Shown: positions 1 to 7,607 of the stretch, in pieces | Numbering within the stretch: position 1 is the stretch's first letter | Layout of the letters: each line of letters starts with the position of its first letter | Assembly: GCA_022825925.1 (NCBI GenBank) | Contig: JAJDVW010000111.1 | Span: 1 to 33,033 of the forward strand | Origin: Pseudomonadales bacterium | GTDB lineage: Bacteria; Pseudomonadota; Gammaproteobacteria; Pseudomonadales; Azotimanducaceae | Length of the DNA stretch: 33,033 nucleotides | Direction of reading: 5' to 3' | The notes under the pieces: model-generated | Seen by the model: only the letters and a program-made list of their open reading frames with translations | What the model was told of the DNA's origin: nothing | Database searches by the model: none | Made by a program: the position numbers and the translations under genes

Positions 1-1
1 G

Positions 2-343
2 AGGGCAAAATACATGACGTTCATCGACGTCTACGCCGAACTCGACGAGGACGAGTACCGGCGCTACGAGAGCGGCTACGCGGAGGAGAGCAGGGTCATG
101 GCAGGAGTCATCGAGAGAGCCCGTGACGAGGCCAGGCAGGAGGGCATGGAACGCGGCGTCCGTCAAGGCCGCGTAGAGGGCGAGCGGGCGGTCCTCGAAC
201 GGCAACTCCGGCGCCGGTTCGGGCGCCTGTCTCCCCAAGCCGCCGAAAGGCTGCGCCGGGCGTCTGCCGCCGATCTCGAGATCTGGGCCGACAACGTCCT
301 CGACGCCGACACGCTCGACGAAGTGTTTCGTCCAGGCAACTGA
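2..343 (+). CDS. Rpn-family / DUF4351 nuclease-like protein, 3' part only
   Basis: C-terminal part of a protein resembling the Rpn (recombination-promoting nuclease, formerly 'putative transposase') family with a DUF4351 tail. The frame is open to the left edge, so the first in-window ATG (14) is probably internal. Visible features are an acidic stretch (about the first 25 residues), a Gly/Arg/Glu-rich helical segment with repeats of the kind EG-ERGVRQG-RVEGER, then the DUF4351-like end with RRRFGRLS and the LEIWADNVLDADTLDEVF ending. The PD-(D/E)xK nuclease core would lie upstream, outside the window. Family members act in DNA breakage or recombination, but that cannot be judged from this fragment. 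The stop is immediately followed by the tail of an unrelated receptor gene, so this gene may have been inserted there. Confidence 0.7.
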   Translation, partial: RAKYMTFIDVYAELDEDEYRRYESGYAEESRVMAGVIERARDEARQEGMERGVRQGRVEGERAVLERQLRRRFGRLSPQAAERLRRASAADLEIWADNVLDADTLDEVFRPGN

Positions 344-564
344 GCAGATCGGTTCTCAGTTCGAGCTCGCCGTCGTCGCGCTCGACGAACTGCGCGCCGG
401 CGGCCGGGCGCGCCAGCGTCGGCAACATCGGCGTCTACGCGTTCGGCAAGAACCTGCTTGGAGAGTCTGACGCCATCTACTCCCAGACACCGGCGATGGG
501 TCTCGTCACCTTTACCCAGGACTATCCGCGGCAGCTTGGTGTAGAAGTCGGCTACGATTTCTAG
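344..564 (+). pseudogene. Severed C-terminal tail of a TonB-dependent receptor
   Basis: The frame ending in TAG at 562-564 reads GNIGVYAFGKNLLGESDAIY, then after a loop PRQLGVEVGYDF and stop. This is the typical last two beta strands of a TonB-dependent outer-membrane receptor, with the (F/W)GKNL motif and a terminal aromatic residue. Recognisable similarity starts near 415. The open frame to its left is Ser/Arg-rich and does not look like barrel sequence. There is no start codon, plug or TonB box, so it is a remnant. It lies directly before a CocE-type hydrolase, as the complete receptor at 15029-17178 does, so it was probably once the receptor of a receptor-hydrolase pair. Confidence 0.7.
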
Positions 565-591
565 ATGACACGCTTGGACACGCTACCCCGA

Positions 592-2535
592 ATGAGAACA
601 TTGATCCGGCACCTGTTGCTGTGCACGACTCTGTTGGCGATCTTTGGCTGCGCGGCGGAACAGGAGGGGGAGGCGCCGCCCGCGGAGAGTCCGCCCCCTG
701 AGCCGGAGACCGTCCCGTTCGGGAAGGGCCCCTACGAAGTCAGGGTCGAGCGCAGCCACTTCGTTCCGATGCGCGACGGCGTGCGGCTCTCGACGGACCT
801 CTACTTCCCGGTCGAAGCCGAGGGCAGGCTGCCCGTCATTCTCGAACGGACCCCGTACGACAAGGCCAGCCGGCGCAACGCCGACCCGGACGCGCCCATC
901 TCGGCCGCGAACCAGGCCTACTACTACGCGAGCCACGGCTACGTGTTCGCCGTCCAGGACAGGCGCGGAAAGTTCGAGTCGGAAGGGGACTACGTCGTAT
1001 TGAACGGCGACGTCGAGGACGCCGCCGACACGCTCGACTGGTTCGCCGAACAGCCCTGGTTCAGCGGCAGGACCAGCATGATCGGCTGCTCGATTCCGGG
1101 CGCCAACCAGATCAAGGCGGCGCAGGCGCTGCATCCCGCACTGACGTCGATCATCCCCCAGTCCGCCGCCACCGGGCACGGCACGGCGGGCGGCACCATG
1201 GCGAAGCTCTGGAAGCGCGGGGGCGCCACCAATCTGACCATGGCGCTCTGGGCGCACTTTTCGGGCACTAACCTGTTCTACCGGCCGTCGCGCCGGCTGT
1301 CGCGGGAGGAGTTCCTGCGGGTGGCGGACTTCTACAACCCGGCCCCGAGCTTCGAGGTCGATCTGCTGTCCATGGCGGAAAGCCCGGAGCTGTTCAACAA
1401 GTACTTCGTCGACGCCATGCTGGTGCTGCCTTCGATCGACATCGCCGAACATCTCGATTCGCCCCCGTCGGACTGGGAGGACCTCACGCGCGAGCCTCTG
1501 GATCCCTGGTGGGACGGCGGCGATTACCTGGAGGACGACACCCGGGTCGACGCGGCGGCCCTGCACATCAACTCGTGGCACGACTATGGCGTGAACGAGA
1601 CGTTCCTGCAGTTCCGGCACTTCAGGGAAAGGGCCGAGAGCCAGTACGCACGCGACAACCAGTTCGTGATCGTCTCGCCGCTGGCGCACTGCAACATCGA
1701 GTCCGTTTCGTCGCGGACGGTTTCGGGCCAGAGGGACATGGGCGATGCGCGCAAGGACATCTGGGGGACCTATCTCCGGTGGTGGGACTACACCCTGAAG
1801 GGCGTGGACAACGGCTTCGACCGGGAACCGAGGATCCAGTACTACCTTCCCGGACGGAACGAGTGGAAGTCCTCGGACGTCTGGCCCATCGAGGGCACCA
1901 CCCCGACCCGCTTCTTCCTCACCAGCAGTGGCGATGCGGGCAGCAGCATGGATTCCGGGAGAGTCGTCCTTTCGGAGCCGGACGAAGCCGGAGCCGACAC
2001 CTATGTCTACGATCCGGCCGATCCGATCCTGGAGCCGGTACGCGCGGTGCACAGCGGCAGCTTCGATCTCTCGGACGTGCAGGAGCGGCCGGACGTCCTC
2101 GTGTACACGAGCGAACCGCTTGCAGAAGGCATCGAGATCACCGGCAAGATGCGCGCGACGGTCTACGTGTCCACGGACGTGCCGGACACGGACCTGTCCG
2201 TGAAGCTCTACGACGTCTACCCGGACGGCCGCGCGTTCGCGCTGCAGGAAGGCTATCTTCGGCTACGTTATCGCGAGGGCTACGACAGGATGGTCCCGAT
2301 GGAACCGGGCGTGGTCTACCCGGTCGAGATCGACATGCTGGTCTATGCCAACTACTTCCGGCCTGGCCACCGGATCCGCGTGGACATCACGAGTTCGAAT
2401 CTCCCGACCTACGACCGCAACATGAACACCGGGGGCGACACGGTGCGCGAGTCGGAGGGACGCCGGGCCACGATCACCGTCCATCACGGTGGGGAGTCTC
2501 CATCCCATATCGAGTTGCCCGTCATTCCCACATAG
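592..2535 (+). CDS. CocE/NonD-family hydrolase, lipoprotein (S15 fold)
   Basis: Alpha/beta-hydrolase of the CocE/NonD, X-Pro dipeptidyl-peptidase (S15) superfamily. Such enzymes cleave acyl-ester or amide bonds, often N-terminal Xaa-Pro dipeptides or beta-lactam/cocaine-like esters; the substrate here is unknown. The chosen ATG gives a short basic N-terminus, a hydrophobic stretch and a lipobox ending at Cys20 (AIFGC), predicting a lipoprotein. An in-frame ATG at 565 is possible but would put nine extra residues before the signal. The triad by eye is Ser167 in MIGCSIPG, Asp331 in SWHDYG and His366 in LAHCN. The last ~200 residues form the jelly-roll domain typical of the family (PDTDLSVKLYDVYPDG, then a basic LRLRYREGYDR stretch). 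It follows a severed receptor tail and converges with the next gene, 17 bases away. Confidence 0.9.
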   Translation: MRTLIRHLLLCTTLLAIFGCAAEQEGEAPPAESPPPEPETVPFGKGPYEVRVERSHFVPMRDGVRLSTDLYFPVEAEGRLPVILERTPYDKASRRNADPDAPISAANQAYYYASHGYVFAVQDRRGKFESEGDYVVLNGDVEDAADTLDWFAEQPWFSGRTSMIGCSIPGANQIKAAQALHPALTSIIPQSAATGHGTAGGTMAKLWKRGGATNLTMALWAHFSGTNLFYRPSRRLSREEFLRVADFYNPAPSFEVDLLSMAESPELFNKYFVDAMLVLPSIDIAEHLDSPPSDWEDLTREPLDPWWDGGDYLEDDTRVDAAALHINSWHDYGVNETFLQFRHFRERAESQYARDNQFVIVSPLAHCNIESVSSRTVSGQRDMGDARKDIWGTYLRWWDYTLKGVDNGFDREPRIQYYLPGRNEWKSSDVWPIEGTTPTRFFLTSSGDAGSSMDSGRVVLSEPDEAGADTYVYDPADPILEPVRAVHSGSFDLSDVQERPDVLVYTSEPLAEGIEITGKMRATVYVSTDVPDTDLSVKLYDVYPDGRAFALQEGYLRLRYREGYDRMVPMEPGVVYPVEIDMLVYANYFRPGHRIRVDITSSNLPTYDRNMNTGGDTVRESEGRRATITVHHGGESPSHIELPVIPT

Positions 2536-2552
2536 CCGAGGGCCTGCGCGCC

Positions 2553-3548
2553 TCAGGGCTCCCAATGCCCGAACACGTACCGCAGGCCCCGCGACCATGC
2601 GCCTGGGCCGACCGACATGTGGGTCTCGTCCGGCAGGTTGTGCACGTCGATCTTCAGGCTGGGGTAGTTCCGCGACTTCAGCTTCGCGACGAACTCGGGC
2701 GTGATCGACGCCATGCGGGGCCAGCCGTATTTCCCGTACGCGTCGTGGATCGCCTGTACGTCGGGCGCCGCCATGCCCGGGGGAGGCTGGTCCAGCCAGT
2801 CCGCCACCTGTGACTTGAGCAGATCGACCACCTCGAGTCCGCCGGCCGTCACGAACACGGTGGCGTCGATGTCGCGCCTGCGCGCGGCGGTGGCCTCTTC
2901 CCACTGCCACACTTCCTCCTGGTTCCACCAGATGGCAGGGCTGATGACGACGTAGCGCTGGAAGCTCTCGGGTTCGGTCAGCAGCGTCCAGGCGACAAAC
3001 AGGCCGCCGAGCGATGCGCCGCCGATGGTGGCGTCGTTGGGGTCCACCGGGTAGGCGGCTTCAATGGCGGGCATGAGTTCCTCGCGGAGGAACTTCAGGA
3101 ACGCCGGCCCGCCCCCGGGCGTCACCGGTTCCGCGCCGGCCGCGGACTGGCGCGTCAGTTCCTCGAGTTCCCCGCCCCTGTTCGGCGACAGGTCGCGGTA
3201 GCGCTTGCTCATGGTCCCGGCGAAGCCGTGGTCCACCGCGTAGCCGACGCCCACGACGAACGCGGCCGGGATCTCGCCGGTGAAGGCGAGCAGGCGCGCC
3301 GTCTCCATGACCATGCCGAAAGCGCCGTTGGCGTCCAGGACGTAGATGACGGGGTAGGTTCTCCCGGGTTCGACGAACGCGGGCGACGCCACGAAGATCC
3401 GGAACTTCTCGTCGACGACGGCGGAACGGAAGTCCGCGAACTCGGCGTTGTGGAGCCCGGTCATCGGCGTCATCGGACCGAGCGTGTCCGCCGCCAAAGA
3501 CGTGGCGGCCATGCCGCCGAGAACGAACGCCGCGACCATCCGCTTCAT
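2553..3548 (-). CDS. Secreted putative esterase (esterase D / IroE-like alpha/beta hydrolase)
   Basis: 331-residue alpha/beta hydrolase of the 'putative esterase' family (esterase D, enterochelin esterase/IroE relatives). These cleave esters or siderophore-type lactones; the true substrate is unknown. The start at 3548 gives MKRMVAAFVLGGMAATSLAA, a good Sec signal peptide ending in AxA. Longer readings back to 3776 add a basic, non-natural stretch. Core motifs are the beta strand YPVIYVLDANGAFG, the nucleophile elbow GGASLGG (Ser179) and a C-terminal DETHMS that supplies the catalytic His. Likely periplasmic. Its 5' end is about 165 bases from the start of the divergent S9 peptidase gene, so the two probably share a promoter region. 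Confidence 0.85.
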   Translation of the reverse strand: MKRMVAAFVLGGMAATSLAADTLGPMTPMTGLHNAEFADFRSAVVDEKFRIFVASPAFVEPGRTYPVIYVLDANGAFGMVMETARLLAFTGEIPAAFVVGVGYAVDHGFAGTMSKRYRDLSPNRGGELEELTRQSAAGAEPVTPGGGPAFLKFLREELMPAIEAAYPVDPNDATIGGASLGGLFVAWTLLTEPESFQRYVVISPAIWWNQEEVWQWEEATAARRRDIDATVFVTAGGLEVVDLLKSQVADWLDQPPPGMAAPDVQAIHDAYGKYGWPRMASITPEFVAKLKSRNYPSLKIDVHNLPDETHMSVGPGAWSRGLRYVFGHWEP

Positions 3549-3712
3549 ATCGAACCTCGTGCCGTTGACAGGGTCGCGCCGCAAGGTACCACGCCCCGGC
3601 CGGCCCCGGCCGACACGCCAAGCGCGCGGCTGGCTTGAGGTATGGACGACGGGTGTGCGTCCATTGGCCTGACCACCGGCGCCGGCCGATGGAACGACCT
3701 GGAGCCGAGACC

Positions 3713-6034
3713 ATGAACCGAAGCGGGAGAGTGCGGGCGGCGATCGTCTTCGCGTTGACAGCCGCGTTGGCATCAATGACGGTTGCGCCGCTGGCGGTGG
3801 CCGATGACGGCCGGCAGGCGGTGTTCGAGCGCTATCTCGAGTTCGCGACGCTCGTGAAAGGCGCGTCCATCGAGCCCAACTGGCTCGCCGACGGCTCGAG
3901 CTTCTGGTTCGCCGAGGGCGGGCCGGCCAACCGGGTGATCTGGCGCGTCGATCCGGCCGCCAACACCGTGGAGCCGCTGTTCAACGTCCCGCACCTGCGG
4001 TTCGCCATCGCCGCGGCGATCGGCCATGAGCCGCCCTACGCGGGGGTTCCGTTCGAGACCTTCCAGTTGTCCCCCGACGGCGCCACGGCGAGCTTCGCCC
4101 TGGAAGGCGCGCGGTTCAGCCTGGACATGGAGTCGTACGTGGTCGAGCCTCAACCCACGCCCGCCGCGACGCCGGCCGCGAACGTGCGGCCGGGCACCTT
4201 TCCGCGCCGCAACTACTTCGGCCTGCCCACGCCGTCGCCCGAGGTGCTCTCCCCCGACGGCAAGTGGTACGCGACGCTGATCGACGAGAACGTGGCCCTG
4301 CGTTCGGCGGCGGACGGCGGCATCCATGCGCTCACCGCCGACGGCACGTTCGACGACGCCTGGGACGTGGAGAGCACGCGCCTCACCCTCGGCGCGGGCA
4401 TCTCCATCGTCTACGTGCCATTCACCCCCTGGTCTCCGGACAGCCTGAAGCTCTGGGCGACGCTGACGGACCGGTCGAAGCTGCCGCGCAAGGGGGAACT
4501 GCGCTACATGGACACCCTCGAGCGCATCGTCCCCCGGCCCTTCGCCGTCGCCGGGGGTCACCTCGACCATGTGCGGCCCCACGTCCTCCACATCCTGTCG
4601 GGGGAGCGGGTCGCCGTGGACGTGGATACGGAGGACCGCTACTTCAACCTGCTCGGATGGCTGCCGGACTCGTCGGAAGCGCTGTTCGCGCGCTTCTCCC
4701 GGGACTTCAAGTCGGTGGACGTCATGGCCGCAAACTCCCGGGACGGATCGGTGCGCACGCTGTTCACCGAGACGGCGGATACGTTCGTCAAGATCCAGCA
4801 CGATGTCGTCTCCTTCGGCAACACCGGGTTCACGGCCCTGCCGGACGGGAGCGGCTTCCTGTGGGAATCGACCCGGGACGGCTGGAATCACCTCTACCTG
4901 TATCGCAACGACGGGCGCCTCGAACGCCAGTTGACGCGGGGCGACTACCCGGTGCTCGAGGTGCGGGAAGTCGACCAGGAGAACGGCTGGGTGTACTTCA
5001 CGGCCCATGGCGAGCGCCCCCGCGTGTACGACACCCACCTGTACCGGGTGCCGCTCGGCGGCGGCGGCGTGCAGCGGCTGACCGAGGGGGAAGGCCAGCA
5101 TGCCGTGCGGTTCTCCCCGTCCCTCGCCTGGTTCCTCGACACCCACTCGAGTCCCGGCCGGGCGCCGCGCGTCGATCTGCGCTCCGCCGACGGCGCCCTG
5201 ATCCGCACCCTGGCTGAAGCCGACATCGGCGCGCTGGAATCGCTGGGCTGGACGCCGACGGTGGAGTTCAGCGTCAAGGCCGCCGACGGCGAGACCGATC
5301 TCTGGGGCGTGATGCACAGGCCATACGACTTCGACGCCGACAAGACGTACCCGGTGCTCGAGTACCTCTACGCCGGCCCCCAGATCGTCGCGACCGACCG
5401 GACGTTCTCTCTCGGCCTGTCGAAGACGCAGAACCTGCCGCGGGCCATGGCGCAGCTCGGCTACGTCGTCGTCACCCTGGACGGGCGGGGCACGCCGGAG
5501 CGCTCGAAGGCGTTCCAGGACGTCATCTACCGGAGCTGGGGCCAGAACGAGATCGCGGACCATGCCGCCGCCATCCGTCAGCTCGGCGAACGGCACCCCT
5601 TCATGGACCTCGACCGCGTCGGCATCTGGGGCCACTCCTGGGGCGGCTACTACGCCTTCGCGGCCCTGGCCCAGGCGCCCGACCTGTACCGGGCCGCGGT
5701 CTCCAGCGCACCGGGCTTCAACCCTTACGCGTCGCTCCTCTACGAGCCCTACCTCGACCTGCCGGAGCGGGCCAAGGGCGCCTACGAGTTCGCATCCCCG
5801 TACCGCCTGGCGCCGCAGGTCAGGGGCCGGCTGATGCTGGTGGGCGGCCTGGCGGATTACGCGACGTTTCCGGAGTTCATGCGCATGAGCCGGGCGCTGA
5901 TCGACGCCGGCGTCGACCACGACCAGGTCGTGCTTCCCGAGGAGGGTCACGGCTATACCGGCGCGGGGGAGGCTTACTTCATTCGCAAGCTCGCCGGCTT
6001 CTTCGAAAGAAACGTGATGGAGTCCGGGCGGTAG
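3713..6034 (+). CDS. S9 family peptidase (DPP-IV-like), secreted
   Basis: 773-residue serine peptidase of the prolyl oligopeptidase (S9) family with dipeptidyl-peptidase-IV layout: signal peptide (about 1-30, ending AVADDG), N-terminal beta-propeller (about 40-500, repeated sheet motifs such as DGSGFLWESTRDGWNHLYLY) and C-terminal alpha/beta-hydrolase domain. The triad is Ser642 in GIWGHSWGGYY, Asp715 in LADYATFPEF and His746 in EEGHGY. DPP-IV enzymes release Xaa-Pro or Xaa-Ala dipeptides from peptide N-termini, here presumably in the periplasm. The start is preceded by GGAG-containing sequence (ggagccgaga) at good distance, and in-frame upstream ATGs would spoil the signal peptide. The class-C hydrolase gene follows 40 bases downstream on the same strand, so the two are likely co-transcribed. 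Confidence 0.93.
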   Translation: MNRSGRVRAAIVFALTAALASMTVAPLAVADDGRQAVFERYLEFATLVKGASIEPNWLADGSSFWFAEGGPANRVIWRVDPAANTVEPLFNVPHLRFAIAAAIGHEPPYAGVPFETFQLSPDGATASFALEGARFSLDMESYVVEPQPTPAATPAANVRPGTFPRRNYFGLPTPSPEVLSPDGKWYATLIDENVALRSAADGGIHALTADGTFDDAWDVESTRLTLGAGISIVYVPFTPWSPDSLKLWATLTDRSKLPRKGELRYMDTLERIVPRPFAVAGGHLDHVRPHVLHILSGERVAVDVDTEDRYFNLLGWLPDSSEALFARFSRDFKSVDVMAANSRDGSVRTLFTETADTFVKIQHDVVSFGNTGFTALPDGSGFLWESTRDGWNHLYLYRNDGRLERQLTRGDYPVLEVREVDQENGWVYFTAHGERPRVYDTHLYRVPLGGGGVQRLTEGEGQHAVRFSPSLAWFLDTHSSPGRAPRVDLRSADGALIRTLAEADIGALESLGWTPTVEFSVKAADGETDLWGVMHRPYDFDADKTYPVLEYLYAGPQIVATDRTFSLGLSKTQNLPRAMAQLGYVVVTLDGRGTPERSKAFQDVIYRSWGQNEIADHAAAIRQLGERHPFMDLDRVGIWGHSWGGYYAFAALAQAPDLYRAAVSSAPGFNPYASLLYEPYLDLPERAKGAYEFASPYRLAPQVRGRLMLVGGLADYATFPEFMRMSRALIDAGVDHDQVVLPEEGHGYTGAGEAYFIRKLAGFFERNVMESGR

Positions 6035-6074
6035 TTCCTGCGTCTCCATGAGAGATCGTGTTGGCCATTGAGGT

Positions 6075-7601
6075 ATGCGCATGCGACGTCGACAGTTCGT
6101 TTCCGGGGCGGCCACGCTGGCCGCCGCACCCGCCATTGCGCTCACGGGCGCGCCCGCGCCCTCGGGCGGCGTGCAGGCGGGCGGTTCGTCCCTCTCGGGC
6201 ATCGGCGGGCTTCTTTCCGAGCTGATACCGAAACTCGCGGAAGAACTCGGCTCGCCCGGCTACGTGACCGGGATCTACCAAGACGGATCGGAGTGGCTGT
6301 TCGCGCACGGCGTGCGCAACCTCAACACCGGCGATCCGATGACGACGGATACGGCCTGGCTGCTCGGCTCCATCACCAAGGTGCTGACCACGACCCTGCT
6401 GCTGAAGTACGTGGAAGCGGGGAAGATCGATCTCGACGCGCCCATCACCCGCTATCTCCCGGACTTTCGCCTGGCCGAGGAGGGGGCCGCGGAGCGCATC
6501 CGGGTGCGCCAGCTCGTCAACCACACCAACGGCATCGATGCGGACACCCTGATGCCGGCACGGGAGTTCGGCCCCAACGCGGTGCAGTCCTACATCGACG
6601 CGCTCTCCGGGATCGGCACCCTGTTCGCGCCGGACGAACTGCTGCACTACACGAACCCGGGTTTCACGATCGCCGGGCGCATCATCGAGACCCTGTCGGG
6701 CAAGCGTTTCGACCGGACGCTGGAAGAGGAAATCTACGCGCCCATCGGCATGGACCGGTCCGTGACCTCGGCGACACAGGCGATCCTCCACCGCACCGCG
6801 GTCGGGGCCTATCCCGGCCCGGACGGCGAGATGGCGGCGGCGCGCCTGTTCATGCTGCCGGTGTCGGCGGCCCCGGCCGGGGCGACGCCCATCGTCAACG
6901 TGCCGGACCTCATCGCGTTCGCGCGCACGCACCTGGCGGACGGCGTCGCGCCCAACGGAACGCGCGTGCTCTCCGCCGAACTCTGCCGGGCGATGCGCAC
7001 CCCGACGTTCGACCTGAGGACGCCCAACGCGCCGCCGATAGGGCTTGGCTGGTTCCTGCCGTCCATCGGCGGCATCACGGGCTGGTGGCACGGCGGCGGG
7101 TCGCCCGGAGGCACCTCCGGGTTGACCGTATTCCCGGAGTACGACCTGGTGATCGCGAGTTTCGGCACCGGGCCGGGATCGAGCCCCTTGCACGACCGGT
7201 TGGTCAACACCGTACTGCGGGAACACCTCGGACTGACGGTGGAGCCGCCCTTCTCCGAGGCGGCGACCACCCTGCCGATGAGTCACTACGCCGGCGACTA
7301 CGAGTCTTTCGAGTCACACGCGGAAGTGCGTGCAGGGAAAGGCGCCGACGAGATCGACGTGACCTCGCACTACCTGCCGGCCAGCGAGGAACAGAAGGAG
7401 GTGCTGGAACTCTACATGGGCTCGAGCGACGCGGCGCCGACGGTCACCTACTCGGCCATTCACGACAACCTGTTCGCCCCGGCGGGACTGCCCAGGGACT
7501 TCTTCTCCGGCGTCTGGGGACGCATGGCGCTGCTGTCGTTTCACGAGGTCGGGCGCCGTCGCTACGCGCATACGCGCTTCAGGGCCCTGCTGAAGTCCTG
7601 A
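6075..7601 (+). CDS. Serine hydrolase, beta-lactamase class C / PBP-like family
   Basis: 508-residue member of the class C beta-lactamase/D-aminopeptidase/esterase family. The three signature motifs are present: SITK (Ser99, Lys102), YTN (Tyr192, Asn194) and HGG (339-341). The N-terminus MRMRRRQFVSGAATLAAA is a twin-arginine-like export signal (RRRQFV), so the protein is probably exported folded. A second in-frame ATG lies two codons downstream. The hydrolase core ends near residue 400. About 100 further residues starting with SHYAGDYESF form the small C-terminal domain often seen in peptidase members. The reaction could be D-amino-acid or peptide hydrolysis, esterase or beta-lactamase; nothing in the sequence decides this. 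It follows the S9 peptidase gene and ends six bases from the convergent S9-cyclophilin gene. Confidence 0.9.
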   Translation: MRMRRRQFVSGAATLAAAPAIALTGAPAPSGGVQAGGSSLSGIGGLLSELIPKLAEELGSPGYVTGIYQDGSEWLFAHGVRNLNTGDPMTTDTAWLLGSITKVLTTTLLLKYVEAGKIDLDAPITRYLPDFRLAEEGAAERIRVRQLVNHTNGIDADTLMPAREFGPNAVQSYIDALSGIGTLFAPDELLHYTNPGFTIAGRIIETLSGKRFDRTLEEEIYAPIGMDRSVTSATQAILHRTAVGAYPGPDGEMAAARLFMLPVSAAPAGATPIVNVPDLIAFARTHLADGVAPNGTRVLSAELCRAMRTPTFDLRTPNAPPIGLGWFLPSIGGITGWWHGGGSPGGTSGLTVFPEYDLVIASFGTGPGSSPLHDRLVNTVLREHLGLTVEPPFSEAATTLPMSHYAGDYESFESHAEVRAGKGADEIDVTSHYLPASEEQKEVLELYMGSSDAAPTVTYSAIHDNLFAPAGLPRDFFSGVWGRMALLSFHEVGRRRYAHTRFRALLKS

Positions 7602-7607
7602 AGCTCC

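Noticed and set aside
3773..6202. 809-codon open frame antisense to the S9 peptidase gene
   Set aside because: Its composition (Arg, Val, Gly, His-rich) is typical of antisense frames in high-GC genes, and it exactly shadows a well-supported peptidase.
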